A stretch of 64,000 nucleotides of DNA, taken from the NCBI RefSeq assembly GCF_004379255.2, contig NC_056034.1, forward strand, positions 4,218,501 through 4,282,500. Direction: 5' to 3'. This document shows positions 46,871-64,000 of the stretch, piece after piece (positions within the stretch are counted from its first letter, which is position 1; each line of letters opens with the position of its first letter). This stretch comes from Salvia splendens (Eukaryota > Streptophyta > Magnoliopsida > Lamiales > Lamiaceae). The notes beneath the pieces are model-generated. The model was not told the DNA's origin, ran no database searches, and worked only from the letters and a program-made list of their open reading frames with translations. A program made the position numbers and the translations under genes.

Positions 46871-48790
46871 CTTTTATTTCACCTATAGAGCCATGCCCAT
46901 ACGTATATATAGTACACTAATAAGCTCATAATAGAAAAAATGGTGAAGTTATATGGTTATAAAATTATGAGTTTAAATTGGCGCCCGAAATAGACCAATA
47001 TCATTTGGAATTTTTATCATTCATTAATATTGCTTTCTAATTTTTTGATATGGAGTACATTTTACGAAGCATTTATAAATTTTTATTTAGTGTTTGTAAT
47101 TGTTATATTGAACATCTTTCTAATTAGTGTGCTTTTTTAGAACTTGCATTGGTTTTTTAAATAGTAGCATGCTCACCATTCTGTTTCCTTATAAATACCT
47201 TGCCCAACCCTTTCACTATCACTAACCAAGATTTAGTTCTGTTTCTTCCAAATTTTTCACTCCCCAGCAATGAGTTTTCTATATATCCTTCTCCATCTCT
47301 CTGTAATAGTACTATTATCATTCTTCCCTTTCTTTGCTACTTTCTTACTTCCTGTTTCTGAATGTACATATTTATTCAAGTTAAATTGCCATTTTTATCT
47401 CCTGCATATACCATTTTACTGAATGCATTCAAATTTATAACCTTTAATTTGTTGTTACTTCCATTTTACTGTCACTTTTCTTAAGATCAGTTTCTTCTTT
47501 AGTAGTACAACCTTTCTTCCTGTTTGTGTTTTGTTTGGTTACAATAATTTCATTTTGGTTGTCATTGTAATAGCCATTAACTAAGGATGATGATGAAGCG
47601 TTGATCCATGAATGCTCAGCAAAGAGATGCCTTGATGTGGACTTTAAAGGGTGTGATGGAGTTGTCTTGAAGAAGTTCAAGTTTCTGGGATTCTGGTGAA
47701 GATTTGGAGAGTTACAATGATGCAACTTTTTCTTCAGACCCTGAGATTCAGTTTTGATCTTTAGTTTGATTATTCAAGCCTTTTGTTGAACTATTATTGC
47801 TCATGCAGTTTTTTGGAACTGACTTTTGAGTTGTTTATTGTTATTTGACTCTTGGAAGTGCTTTTTACCTTCATTTCAGAAGTCTTTGGAACAAGCAGGC
47901 TGTAGATCCTCTTCTGTGTTTCTAGGAAGGCTAAGTATCTCATTTCCCTATTTCTATCAAGGTTAGTTCTTTTTCCAGGTAGCTTTTGTGTTCCTATGTT
48001 TGTTCTTTGAACGAAACATTTTCAAGGTTCTCTAATAGGAAAATGTTCATTTCCCTATTTCTATAGGTCTGTCTTAGTTTTTAAGGGCTTATAATGGTTC
48101 TAGGATTTTATGAATGAACTTGATGTTGGTATGCTTAAATTAATATAGCTTATTTAGGTCTTTAATGAATGATTTTTCTAGAATTGTTAATCAAATTTAT
48201 AAATTATTAAAAGTCTCTTCATTGTTCTGTTTACTGAATTTAATCCACTAAAATGAATATAAACCATCATAAACAAACAAAATCCAATCATACCATCATG
48301 TTTTAAGAAAAAATATAAGCAAGATGTATTCCATTTAGATGAAACTATACTCTTATACTAATAATCAGACAAGAATATGTAAATTGATTGACCTGAATTT
48401 TTGGAACATGATGCTTTTAATTCTACAGCCGGATAAGCAATTTTGTTCTCATTTTGCATATATATATTTTTAATTTAAGCAAATGATGAAACAATAGAGA
48501 TCTTCTACTATAAAGAGTATTGTTCTCTATGAAAGCTCTAATAATCACTCAGGTAAGCAATCTATACCTTACATCATCTATTTTGTGTGCAATCTGCATT
48601 TAATCTTTAGCAATCCGTTGATGCTGTTTTATTCCCTAAATGTACCAGTGGAACACAGGACTATTAGCGTAGTCTTTGTGGATAATCAACTACCCGTAGG
48701 AGGTTGGAGTAACAAATGTTTACTACTTCATAGTACATCAGAACTGTTTCGACTCCAAGCTACTCCAACAAAAAAAAGATAAAAAGTTAC

Positions 48791-49290
48791 CTCATCAGGG
48801 TCTGGAACTTCTAAAGTAGTGCCATGAGGAGCTTTGATTGCTATAAGAGTTTCATTCTGGAAGATACAACATAACTACATTTTAGAACTACAAAAAAAGG
48901 TAATTGAAACTGGGTACACAACAATTACCAAGCTCATCATACCTGGAAGCAAGGTAAGCATTTTATATCATCTTCTGTGACAAAAAGCCACCTAGGAAAA
49001 CATGCGATCTATCAGCTTAAAGAGTCCAGTTTCATAAAAAATAGGTAGATCAATGTGCTAACTTTCATTGTCTTCATCTTCACTCAGGCCCCTCAACTTA
49101 TACTGCATTACTCTGAGATAAAAAAAAAAGAGAACTTATTAGAACACTTGCAGTCTAAATAGTAAATGAGGAAGTATGTTTATTAGTTATTACATTGAAT
49201 TTTGAAAGTGTATGAACCGAACCTTATGCGGTCATCTAATCTGCTCTCCTCAATCTTCAGATTTTCATGCTCTTCCCGGAGAAAAGCAAG
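48791..49290 (-). pseudogene. E2F transcription factor exon fragment captured by the Helitron
   Basis: Four consecutive exon segments lie on the minus strand: 49290-49223 (ENLKIEESRLDDRIR), 49112-about 49062 (LSEDEDNE), 48991-48943 (WLFVTEDDIKCLPCFQ) and 48856-48791 (NETLIAIKAPHGTTLEVPDP). They match the coiled-coil/dimerisation and marked-box region of plant E2F proteins. Introns are retained, so capture was at the DNA level. The DNA-binding domain and the C-terminal Rb-binding part are absent. The join between the second and third segments no longer gives an in-frame canonical splice. The segments run opposite to the Helitron's own orientation. The product could not act as a transcription factor. 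Confidence 0.85.
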
Positions 49291-49995
49291 TAAATTCAAG
49301 GACATATCTAACATCAATTAAGATAAGACTACTGGCATTCAGGTAAGCAATAAATTTCAATAATGTTTGCTGTTCATATACATAATTTAGACATGCAGAT
49401 CATAACAACCTAAATTTTTTAAGTTTCTGTCGAAGTTGATGAATTCAGAAGCTTTGAACAATTTAGGAATTCTAATCTATGTACTTTCAATTCGAACTTT
49501 ACCTTGGAAAAAGTATTCGATTTTTGTTCGTCTGTCGTTCGTGTGCTTCATCCTTCCCCAGATTTGTTGCAGATTTGCTTGATTTACTGGTTTTGTTTGT
49601 TGATCGAGAAGTGTTGTAGCAAGTTTCCTCTTATTGAACACCGAACTGCACCTTTTGTTCGTCATTGTGTTCGTAGCAGCAAACGGCGGCGGTTGGAGGT
49701 CCTTCGGTTAAATCCTTCAATCGCCGGTTGAAAAAGTAGGAACCTTGATGTAATTTCTCGATCGTTTGCTACCTGTAGAAATTTGGCTTCAAGGTCAATT
49801 TTTTGGTGTGTTTGGACTTTGGAGAGGCGGTGGAAGTGTGTCAAGGGTCTGTGTGTTATGGAGAAAACGATGTCTTCTCTTTCTTTCTTTTTATTAATTT
49901 CATTGTTCTATTTATATATTTTTTGTTAGGATATTATGTTTATTTACTGATTTATGGTAGTAGTATTATTTATATTGGTAGAGTGAGTATTACTA

Positions 49996-50238
49996 CTCAT
50001 TCAGTCTCTTAAATATTGTCACACTTTGATCGGACACTGATTTTAAGAAATGTAATGGAAAGTGAGTTGAAAAAATTAGTAGAGATACTTTTATATATTA
50101 ATTTTATAATAAAATATAAATTTGATGAGTTAGTAGAGTATAAGGTTTACTATAAAAAATGATAAAAAGTAAAATGTGACAAATTTTGTGAAACAAACAT
50201 AAATGAAAAATGTGACAAAATTTAAGGGATAGAGGGAG
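49996..50238. mobile_element. Stowaway-like MITE inside the Helitron
   Basis: CTCATTCAGTCTCTTAAAT and the complement ending AGGGATAGAGGGAG are flanked by TA. Its presence within the Helitron places its insertion after, or its pick-up during, Helitron formation. Confidence 0.7.
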
Positions 50239-51414
50239 TACTATTTATCCAAGTTATGTTCTAATTTATCTGAATAATGACTAAATGTTGTGGAGTTGTA
50301 ATATTTTCTTTATTACTTTTATTTGACTCATTTTAACTAATTAATTAAGAAACTATTAAAAAAATCACCTTTTGTGTTTTATTTTTATTCTTACAAATTT
50401 GCAAAATCTCATTTTAGTATTATCTTTAGTCTAAATTACAAATGGTGTTTTATTTAAAACTAATTGAAGTTAATGCATAGTTTTTGAAGGTTGGTTTTCA
50501 TGTTATATTGATAAGGAACATTGATCATTCTAATGAATTGTGTAATGGAATTCTGTTGATAATCACACGTTTTGGTGGTCATGTTTTAGAGGCGAAAGTT
50601 TTGAGTGGTCATAATATTGGTCAAAAAGTTTAGATTCCTATAATTTCTTTACCTTCTGATCCAAAATTGTCATTCAAGTTTTAGAGACGTCAATTCCCTT
50701 TGACTGTTGTCACATGAGTGATTTAATTTATAATATTTTAGTATGCAACGTTGTGATTAAAGACATTAGGGATTCTATTGTTATTATTTTAATTATAATA
50801 TCAGTGATCCAAATTGTACATCATTTTGTATTACCATTTGCATTATGGGTATATAAAGAGGATAATATAGAAGCGATTGAAAAAAAAATTTATGTCAACA
50901 AATAGATAGAAATATTTAAGTGTGCAAATGTGATTATAATGATTTTTGTTTGATGCTACTTAAGATTACGCAAATATATATTACCACATGCATAGAGTTT
51001 ATTTTATGAATATATAGTTTTGTTGATTAAAATTATTAAACTATTTATTTATTCAAATTATATGATTTTTTTGTCTTAGATCCTTATTTCCATGTATATT
51101 TTCTTTTATTTATATATCTTATTCTAGCTAACCCACTATTTATCCTTAATCGTATATCTCATGTTTGTCATTTGTTTTATTTATTTTACTCCACTTATAT
51201 CATAAATTAAAATTGTATAAAATCGTTTACCAAACATAAATGTTACATTTCTCTTTTTGTTATATTTTTTATAATATTTTCAATCCTTTATAATGTTATG
51301 AATACTTATTGTAATTAACATATATTTTTAATTATAAATATTATTAATTATCTTTTTCCTCTTTTTTTACTTTCTTATCTTAAAATTTATTTTCATTATT
51401 TAAAAATCTTATGT

Positions 51415-51443
51415 CCCGTGCATAGCACGGGTGATAACACTAG
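51415..51443 (+). other. Helitron 3' terminal hairpin and CTAG
   Basis: A 7-bp GC-rich stem with an ATA loop is followed by GTGATAACA and CTAG. This is the replication-terminator hairpin of Helitrons. Confidence 0.85.
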
Positions 51444-52423
51444 TTCATCCTAATCTCATAGTATAAATTTAGTGGTCGAATATTATTCAATATTTAGTCG
51501 TAGACTCTATATTCAGTTAATACACCGTAACAACAACCTCATATAAATGAATGTGTCATTCTACGCTGGCTTCATATAAGAATATATCACAGTGTTAACT
51601 CAACGCTAACGAAGATGTTAGGTGTCAGTCATTTTTAATTGGCGTGACATGCATGTAAAAATGTCGTTTTATGTTGACTTTCTATACTCATAAGAAAATA
51701 TGGCATATACTATTTAACTTGGCTATGACGAGTGTCAGATTTAAGTTTGTGTGGAAAATTATTGCATAAATATGGCAAATATTATTGAACTCGGCCGTGA
51801 GTGAGAGTCAATTTAAAGCTGGTGAGGAAATTATCCCGTTATGTTATTTTTTCTGTCTCTAAAATATAGAAATATATATTTATGTTACTGTTAATTTATG
51901 TTCAATATATTTTATAAAATACATTTAAAATAAAATCTAATTAAAAGTTCATGAGTTACCAAGTAATTGTTGACTCTAAATTAAAACCAAGCCACCCTAC
52001 ACTAACCCAATACCTAACCATTATTAACACACACCACACACTGTATAGCCTTAAATTCACTAAAACCGTTCTCTCCTAATCCCCGCCCTTTCAACACCCA
52101 CCATTTTTTTTATTATTCCCCAAAATCAAATAAAAGTCATAAAAATAATCTATTTCTTGCTTTTTCTGTCATAAATTGCATAAACTATTAACTACTCCGT
52201 TATTACGAAAGAAGATTGCCTATATATATATACAATCCATTTCCCGCAATCATTCACTTTTTCATCTCCCCTCACTCTCTCATTTCTTTCCTTTCTCTCT
52301 CTAGCTTGCACATAATATAGTACTAGTATTTTTTGTCTTGGTGGAGGGAGGATTTTTATAAATTGTCGATTGAAATTCTTCATTTTTGAGGTTTGTGTTC
52401 GTTGAATTTTTGGATCAGAAGCT
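51444..52423 (+). promoter_or_regulatory. Upstream region of the FHA-AAA gene, with TATA-like tract
   Basis: A TATATATATATA tract at about 52221-52232 lies 190 bp before the start codon and is followed by CT-rich leader-like sequence (52250-52310). The part further upstream is AT-rich intergenic DNA. Confidence 0.45.
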
Positions 52424-60300
<7,877 letters not shown>

Positions 60301-60875
60301 AGGGGGAGATACAGCTGTATAGTATATTACATCTAGACGGGTTCTTTTTTTTCCTTTGAATGAGTCGGGGGGGTGCTGCGCACATGAAAATCGGATCACA
60401 GGTTCGCATGACCTATAAAACCTCAGCATTGTGCATTAGTTCATGAGTAATTTTGTCATCACCAGATAAGAAACTGTTGTATTCTACAGATTTTTCCTTC
60501 TTCATGATTGATTGTTTGTATATTATTGTTGAATTCAATAAATATATTCCAAATTTACATCTCTTCCAATGTCATCCCAAGTAATTGGTTGAACTGGAGG
60601 AGGTGTTGGTGTTGAAAATATGGATTAAATGTGGAGTGTTTACCAGTTTTAAATTAAATGCATAGCAGCCTTTGTTTTAATACCTTATTTTCTTGCATTT
60701 GTGCGTTTGTATTTGAGTCTCTTTGGATGAATTTAGATCCTCTTGTAAGTTGTAATGATGGAATGGAATGTCATGTAATGAACATGAGAATGGAAGCATC
60801 ATTACATTCTATTCTCTTTGCTTGAGTAATGCTTCCTCCGCCCTATAAGAGTATAAACCGGCACGAATTTTAATA

Positions 60876-61150
60876 CTTTCTCTGTCCCACAAAAATATGC
60901 ACTCTTTCATTTTTAGTCAGTCTAATAAGAATACGCACTTTCTAATTTTAAAGGGTCATTTGAATATGCACTTTCTAATTTTAATATGCAATTTCTAATT
61001 TTAAAGGGTCATTTCTTTCTAATGAGGTGAGACTCATTCTCCACTAACAATACTTTAATTACTTTTTCTCTATCCCTCTAACTTACTTTACCATTTTATA
61101 TTAAAACTCGTGCCGACCCCAAAATGCATATTCTTTGGGGACGGTGGGAG
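60876..61150. mobile_element. Stowaway-like MITE, apparently nested in an older copy
   Basis: CTTTCTCTGTCCCAC and the complement ending GGGGACGGTGGGAG are flanked by TA. An outer pair, CCTCCGCCCTATAAGAGTAT (60837) and ATACTCTTATAGGATGGAC near 61274-61292, suggests the inner copy landed in an older one spanning about 60832-61300. Confidence 0.7.
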
Positions 61151-61312
61151 TAGTACATAGTAATTGGTAAAATAAAGTAAAGTGAGATAGAAAGAAAAAG
61201 TAATTAAAATATTGTTAGTGAAGAATGAGTCGCATCTCATTAAAAAGAAAAGAGTTTTCAAATTAGAAAATGCATACTCTTATAGGATGGACTAAAAAGA
61301 AAATATATACTA

Positions 61313-61538
61313 CTGCTCTCTCGGTCCCTGAAACATTCACATGTTTTTAGATACTGGACTAGTTATGTTTAGTTAAATGAAGAGAGAATAAAATATGGGA
61401 AAAAAGTAGAGAGAAACAGTAGAAGAGATGATAAAGTAAGAGAGAGATAAATTATTTTTTGCCATAAAAAGAAATGTGTCACCTATAGTGGGACGACCTA
61501 AAAAGGAATACGCATCACTTATAATGGGACAGAGGGAG
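61313..61538. mobile_element. Stowaway-like MITE
   Basis: CTGCTCTCTCGGTCCCTG and the complement ending TGGGACAGAGGGAG are flanked by TA. Confidence 0.7.
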
Positions 61539-61599
61539 TACATTAGAAATTATCACAATAAAATACGAGTAATAATTTCTTTTCTTCAATAACGGATAC

Positions 61600-62020
61600 A
61601 TTTTAAAAGCGTTCCGGCGGAGGAGCTTGACCCACGATGCTGGGGAGGCGGAACATGGTGGTGGTGATGGGGAGGACCCGAGGAGGAGCATGATGGTGGT
61701 GCTAGGGAGGAGAAACATGGTCATGATTCTGAGGAGGAGGAGCATGATGGTGATGCTTAGGGGGAGGAGCATGGTGACCATGTTGGTGAGGAGCATGACG
61801 GTGGTGGTGCTTTGGAGAAGGAGCATGGTGGTGGTCCTGGGAAGGAAGAGCATAGCGACGATGATTTCTTGGTTCACCATGGCTTTGAGGAGAAAGAGCA
61901 TGACAACCACGACAGTGGCTATGGTGGTAGCCCTTGAACGACTCTATATTCCATAACATTTCATTATCTTCATTGTTTTCGTTTATATTTTTGTCTAAAT
62001 CACGAGCTAGAGATGGAGTC
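61600..62020 (-). pseudogene. His/Pro-rich small protein gene, possibly frameshifted
   Basis: On the minus strand an open frame (ATG at about 62020) begins MTPSLARDLDKNINENNED and moves into a repeat-rich tail with HHHHAPPP, SPKHHHRHAP and PPKHHHHAPP units. It stops near 61702 while the same His/Pro pattern continues in another frame to about 61610, which suggests a frameshift. A TATA-like CTATAAAATATC lies near 62120. An upstream hydrophobic stretch (SLILV) precedes the ATG with no in-frame start, so a signal peptide cannot be confirmed. I do not recognise the family. The overlapping Met/Leu-rich frames on either strand are shadows of the repeat. Confidence 0.35.
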
Positions 62021-62034
62021 ATCACAAGAATCAA

Positions 62035-64000
62035 GGAGAACTAAGACAGAAAATGTATGAGATATTTTGTTCGATAAATATTTTTTATGAGAAAATTGAA
62101 GAATACTTATGATATTTTATAGTGGATGAGAATAGTACTAATAATATTCCAGTTTGTGGGTCAATAATATTAAATGCACATAATAAGAATTTTGCTTTCC
62201 ATTTATATGAAGCAAATACCAAGATTTCAAAAAAATTATAGAAACGCTTGACCATTTATTTGACTTAGCTAGTCTTCACTGTGCATTTCTAACTTCGAAA
62301 TTTTTCGTACAAAAAATCTTCACAACTTAAGTAAGAAAACAATAATTACTATTGATTTACATTCGAATTTTCTAGAAAAGAATTACTCTCATAAAGTATT
62401 TTAAATATTTATTTTGATATGCATAGAATAAGAATATGGATCACACAAGTTAAGTATTTTAGGATAAATTACAAAGACATAAATGATATATAAAAAATTG
62501 ATTTTCAGTAAGAAATAAAATTTAGAAAATAATATAAGTAAACTAATAAAATTTAGAAGAAAAGAAAGATGGATTAGCAAATTACAAAAAAGTGAATATT
62601 ATTCTCATTAAGAATTGAATCATGGACCTTTTGGTTCAATTTATAATCTGAAATAGCAATCTTCTATTACATAATAAAAGAAAATATATGTTTATACTCC
62701 GAAAAGACTATCAAAGTATTTTCCGACTTGACTATAAAGAGCAAATAGGATCTCCAGATAGTCCTGAGAGTTCATTTTCTAGTTTGCTTAATTCTTGAAA
62801 TGATGTCTTTAAATATTTTAATTGATTTTGTTTTGAATATGAGTAGCTAATTTTATTTTTAGGACTGTGATGATAAAACCTAGCTCTAGTAAATATTTTG
62901 ATTATCCTTGTGCTTATATTTGAGTCATTATCGCGTGTTTGTTGTTGGCTTTGCTATAATATTCGGAAATTAGTAGCTTAGCTTGAAAGATAATGAACAT
63001 CTAGATTAATCACATTCAAGAGAAGTGACATCTTGTGATGAGGGTTTTGATCTTAGGAACTATATTGGGAGTTAGACTTGAAGCATTTAAAGGGGACTTC
63101 GTGTTAGAGTTTAATCCACAGGTTAGGTGCACTTGGGAGAGGGCTAGTTTACAATAGTGATCGTCTCTAGAGACATACTATAAGGTAGAGGTTAGGTGCA
63201 CTTGGGAGAGGGCTAGTTTACAATAGTGATAGTCTCTAGAGACATACTATAAGGTAGAGGTTACGACTTGATTAATTCAAAAATATATCTTTGGTATTGG
63301 ATCCTACAATTATACCTTCCACCATATCTTACATTAGTTTTTATTGAATCATTTTATCGTCTTAGAATTTAGTAAAACAAAACTCTTCTGAATCATCTAA
63401 ATTGTGAATGATCCTAACTTCAGTTAATTAAGTTAGCTAAATGATCTCTATGGATATGACACTTTTACCTTGCCCAACACTACAATAGCCTCGTACACTT
63501 GCGGTAATATCTTTTAAAATAAAGGTGAGTCAGTGTGTAGCATTTACTACTGATCTTATGAAAAAATTATGCACTATTTGTTAATTTAGAATTTAACAGG
63601 AAAAGTAATCGTTAGATAGCACGGAGTTCATTAGTTTGTTTTTAGTTCATGAACATTTTCTTTGCAATATGTTTGACACTACGAATTAATCATAACATGG
63701 AATTTTCCAAAATTGACTAAATACAAACTAATAATGAACTCTAAGATATCCTAACAATAATGACCTTGATGTTATGATTCTGAGTTCTGCATTTAAAATT
63801 AAAGGACACTGTGAATGACACGGGTTTTAATGCAGAATTGGTAAAGTAAGAGAGAAGAGAAAAAAGTAAGAGAGAAGTAGTATTAGTGGAATGCGTAGTC
63901 CATATTATTAATAAAAAAAGGGGAAAAAAAGTAAGAGAAAAGTTGTTGAAAACTTCCCTTTTTTAAATGTGCCATATTTTTCGTGGACAACCAAAAATGA
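62035..64000. other. Intergenic DNA with possible LTR-retrotransposon debris
   Basis: No coding region is seen. The stretch at about 63420-63520 (GATCTCTATGGATATGACAC, CACTACAATAGCC, ACACTTGCGGTAATAT) resembles a sequence common near the start of gypsy-type LTRs or leaders, but no LTR pair was found. A 67-bp tandem duplication lies inside. Confidence 0.35.
63122..63259. repeat. Two-copy tandem duplication, about 67-bp period
   Basis: GGTTAGGTGCACTTGGGAG at 63121 recurs at 63190 with the rest of the unit nearly identical (one C/A change in GTGATCGTC versus GTGATAGTC). Confidence 0.8.

Larger units (their letters stand above)
45836..51443 (+). mobile_element. Helitron, 5.6 kb, non-autonomous, with captured E2F exons
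   Basis: The 5' end is TCTATCAATATATAAAAGG, of the TC start type and close to plant Helitron 5' ends. The 3' end has the palindrome CCCGTGCATAGCACGGG (51415-51431) followed nine bases later by the terminal CTAG (51440-51443). The insertion lies between A (45835) and T (51444), as Helitrons require, without a target duplication. No Rep/helicase reading frame is visible, so it would depend on enzymes from elsewhere. Interior content includes an E2F exon set, a short tandem duplication near 46690-46860, a Stowaway at 49996-50238 and other sequence I could not identify. Confidence 0.85.
60301..61600. other. Intergenic DNA with Stowaway-like elements
   Basis: The first 250 bases are the probable 3' UTR of the FHA-AAA gene (AATAAATATATTCC near 60536 could include a polyadenylation signal). 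The rest holds the MITEs listed separately. Confidence 0.45.

Noticed and set aside
49477..49731. Frames in the Helitron near 49.5-49.7 kb
   Set aside because: Short and overlapping on both strands, with no recognised domain; kept only as unidentified Helitron content.
61515..61956. Met/Leu-rich and Met/Arg-rich frames on both strands
   Set aside because: They are shadow frames of the His/Pro-codon repeat.
63121..63260. Duplicated 67-bp unit as a possible LTR end or att site
   Set aside because: It has only two adjacent copies, with no element ends or integrase nearby.

Overview
The window looks like AT-rich nuclear DNA from a dicotyledonous plant. Genes are intron-rich with GT-AG junctions and encode plant-specific proteins (GID1, RALF, REF/SRPP, HAK/KUP). 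They sit among LTR retrotransposons, PIF/Harbinger, hAT and Stowaway elements and a Helitron. I suspect an asterid, possibly Lamiales, but that is only an impression from protein resemblance.

Seven genes look intact, with exon phases checked by hand: a GID1 gibberellin receptor (5667-7279, +); a two-exon PPR protein like At2g30780 (12156-14341, -); WEE1 kinase, ten exons (22858-26121, -); cytosolic FolD, five exons (30710-32542, +); an intronless RALF prepropeptide (33935-34282, +); a REF/SRPP-like lipid droplet protein, three exons (40336-42174, +); and a 27-exon FHA plus AAA ATPase of 1223 residues (52424-60300, +). A HAK5-type potassium transporter (15068-17262, -) is a pseudogene: its introns are recognisable, but it has several frameshifts, an internal deletion, and an LTR-like sequence where its 5' exons should be.

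Mobile DNA fills most of the rest. From left to right: a 376-bp hAT MITE (1618-1993); two adjoining PIF/Harbinger-like elements (2509-5139); a 2.36-kb solo LTR with perfect 5-bp TSD (8577-10936); a minus-strand LTR (17263-18464); a hAT-like MITE holding a Stowaway (18506-18905); a PIF-like element with a 73-bp tandem array (19617-21315); a PIF element just upstream of WEE1 (26306-28366) followed directly by a long foldback element (28374-29061); a 4.16-kb hAT with decayed transposase (35607-39765); a 5'-truncated Ty1/copia (43613-45004); and a 5.6-kb Helitron (45836-51443) carrying E2F exons. About ten Stowaway-like MITEs are scattered throughout.

Two things stand out. First, the 73-bp array at about 19950-20930 repeats the plant U-snRNA upstream element RTCCCACATCG followed 32-33 nt later by TATAAAAG, roughly a dozen times, with one inverted unit at its left end. 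It therefore looks like a battery of snRNA-type promoters with no snRNA gene. Second, the Helitron carries four consecutive exon segments of an E2F transcription factor. The genes do not form a pathway cluster; their neighbourhood appears incidental.
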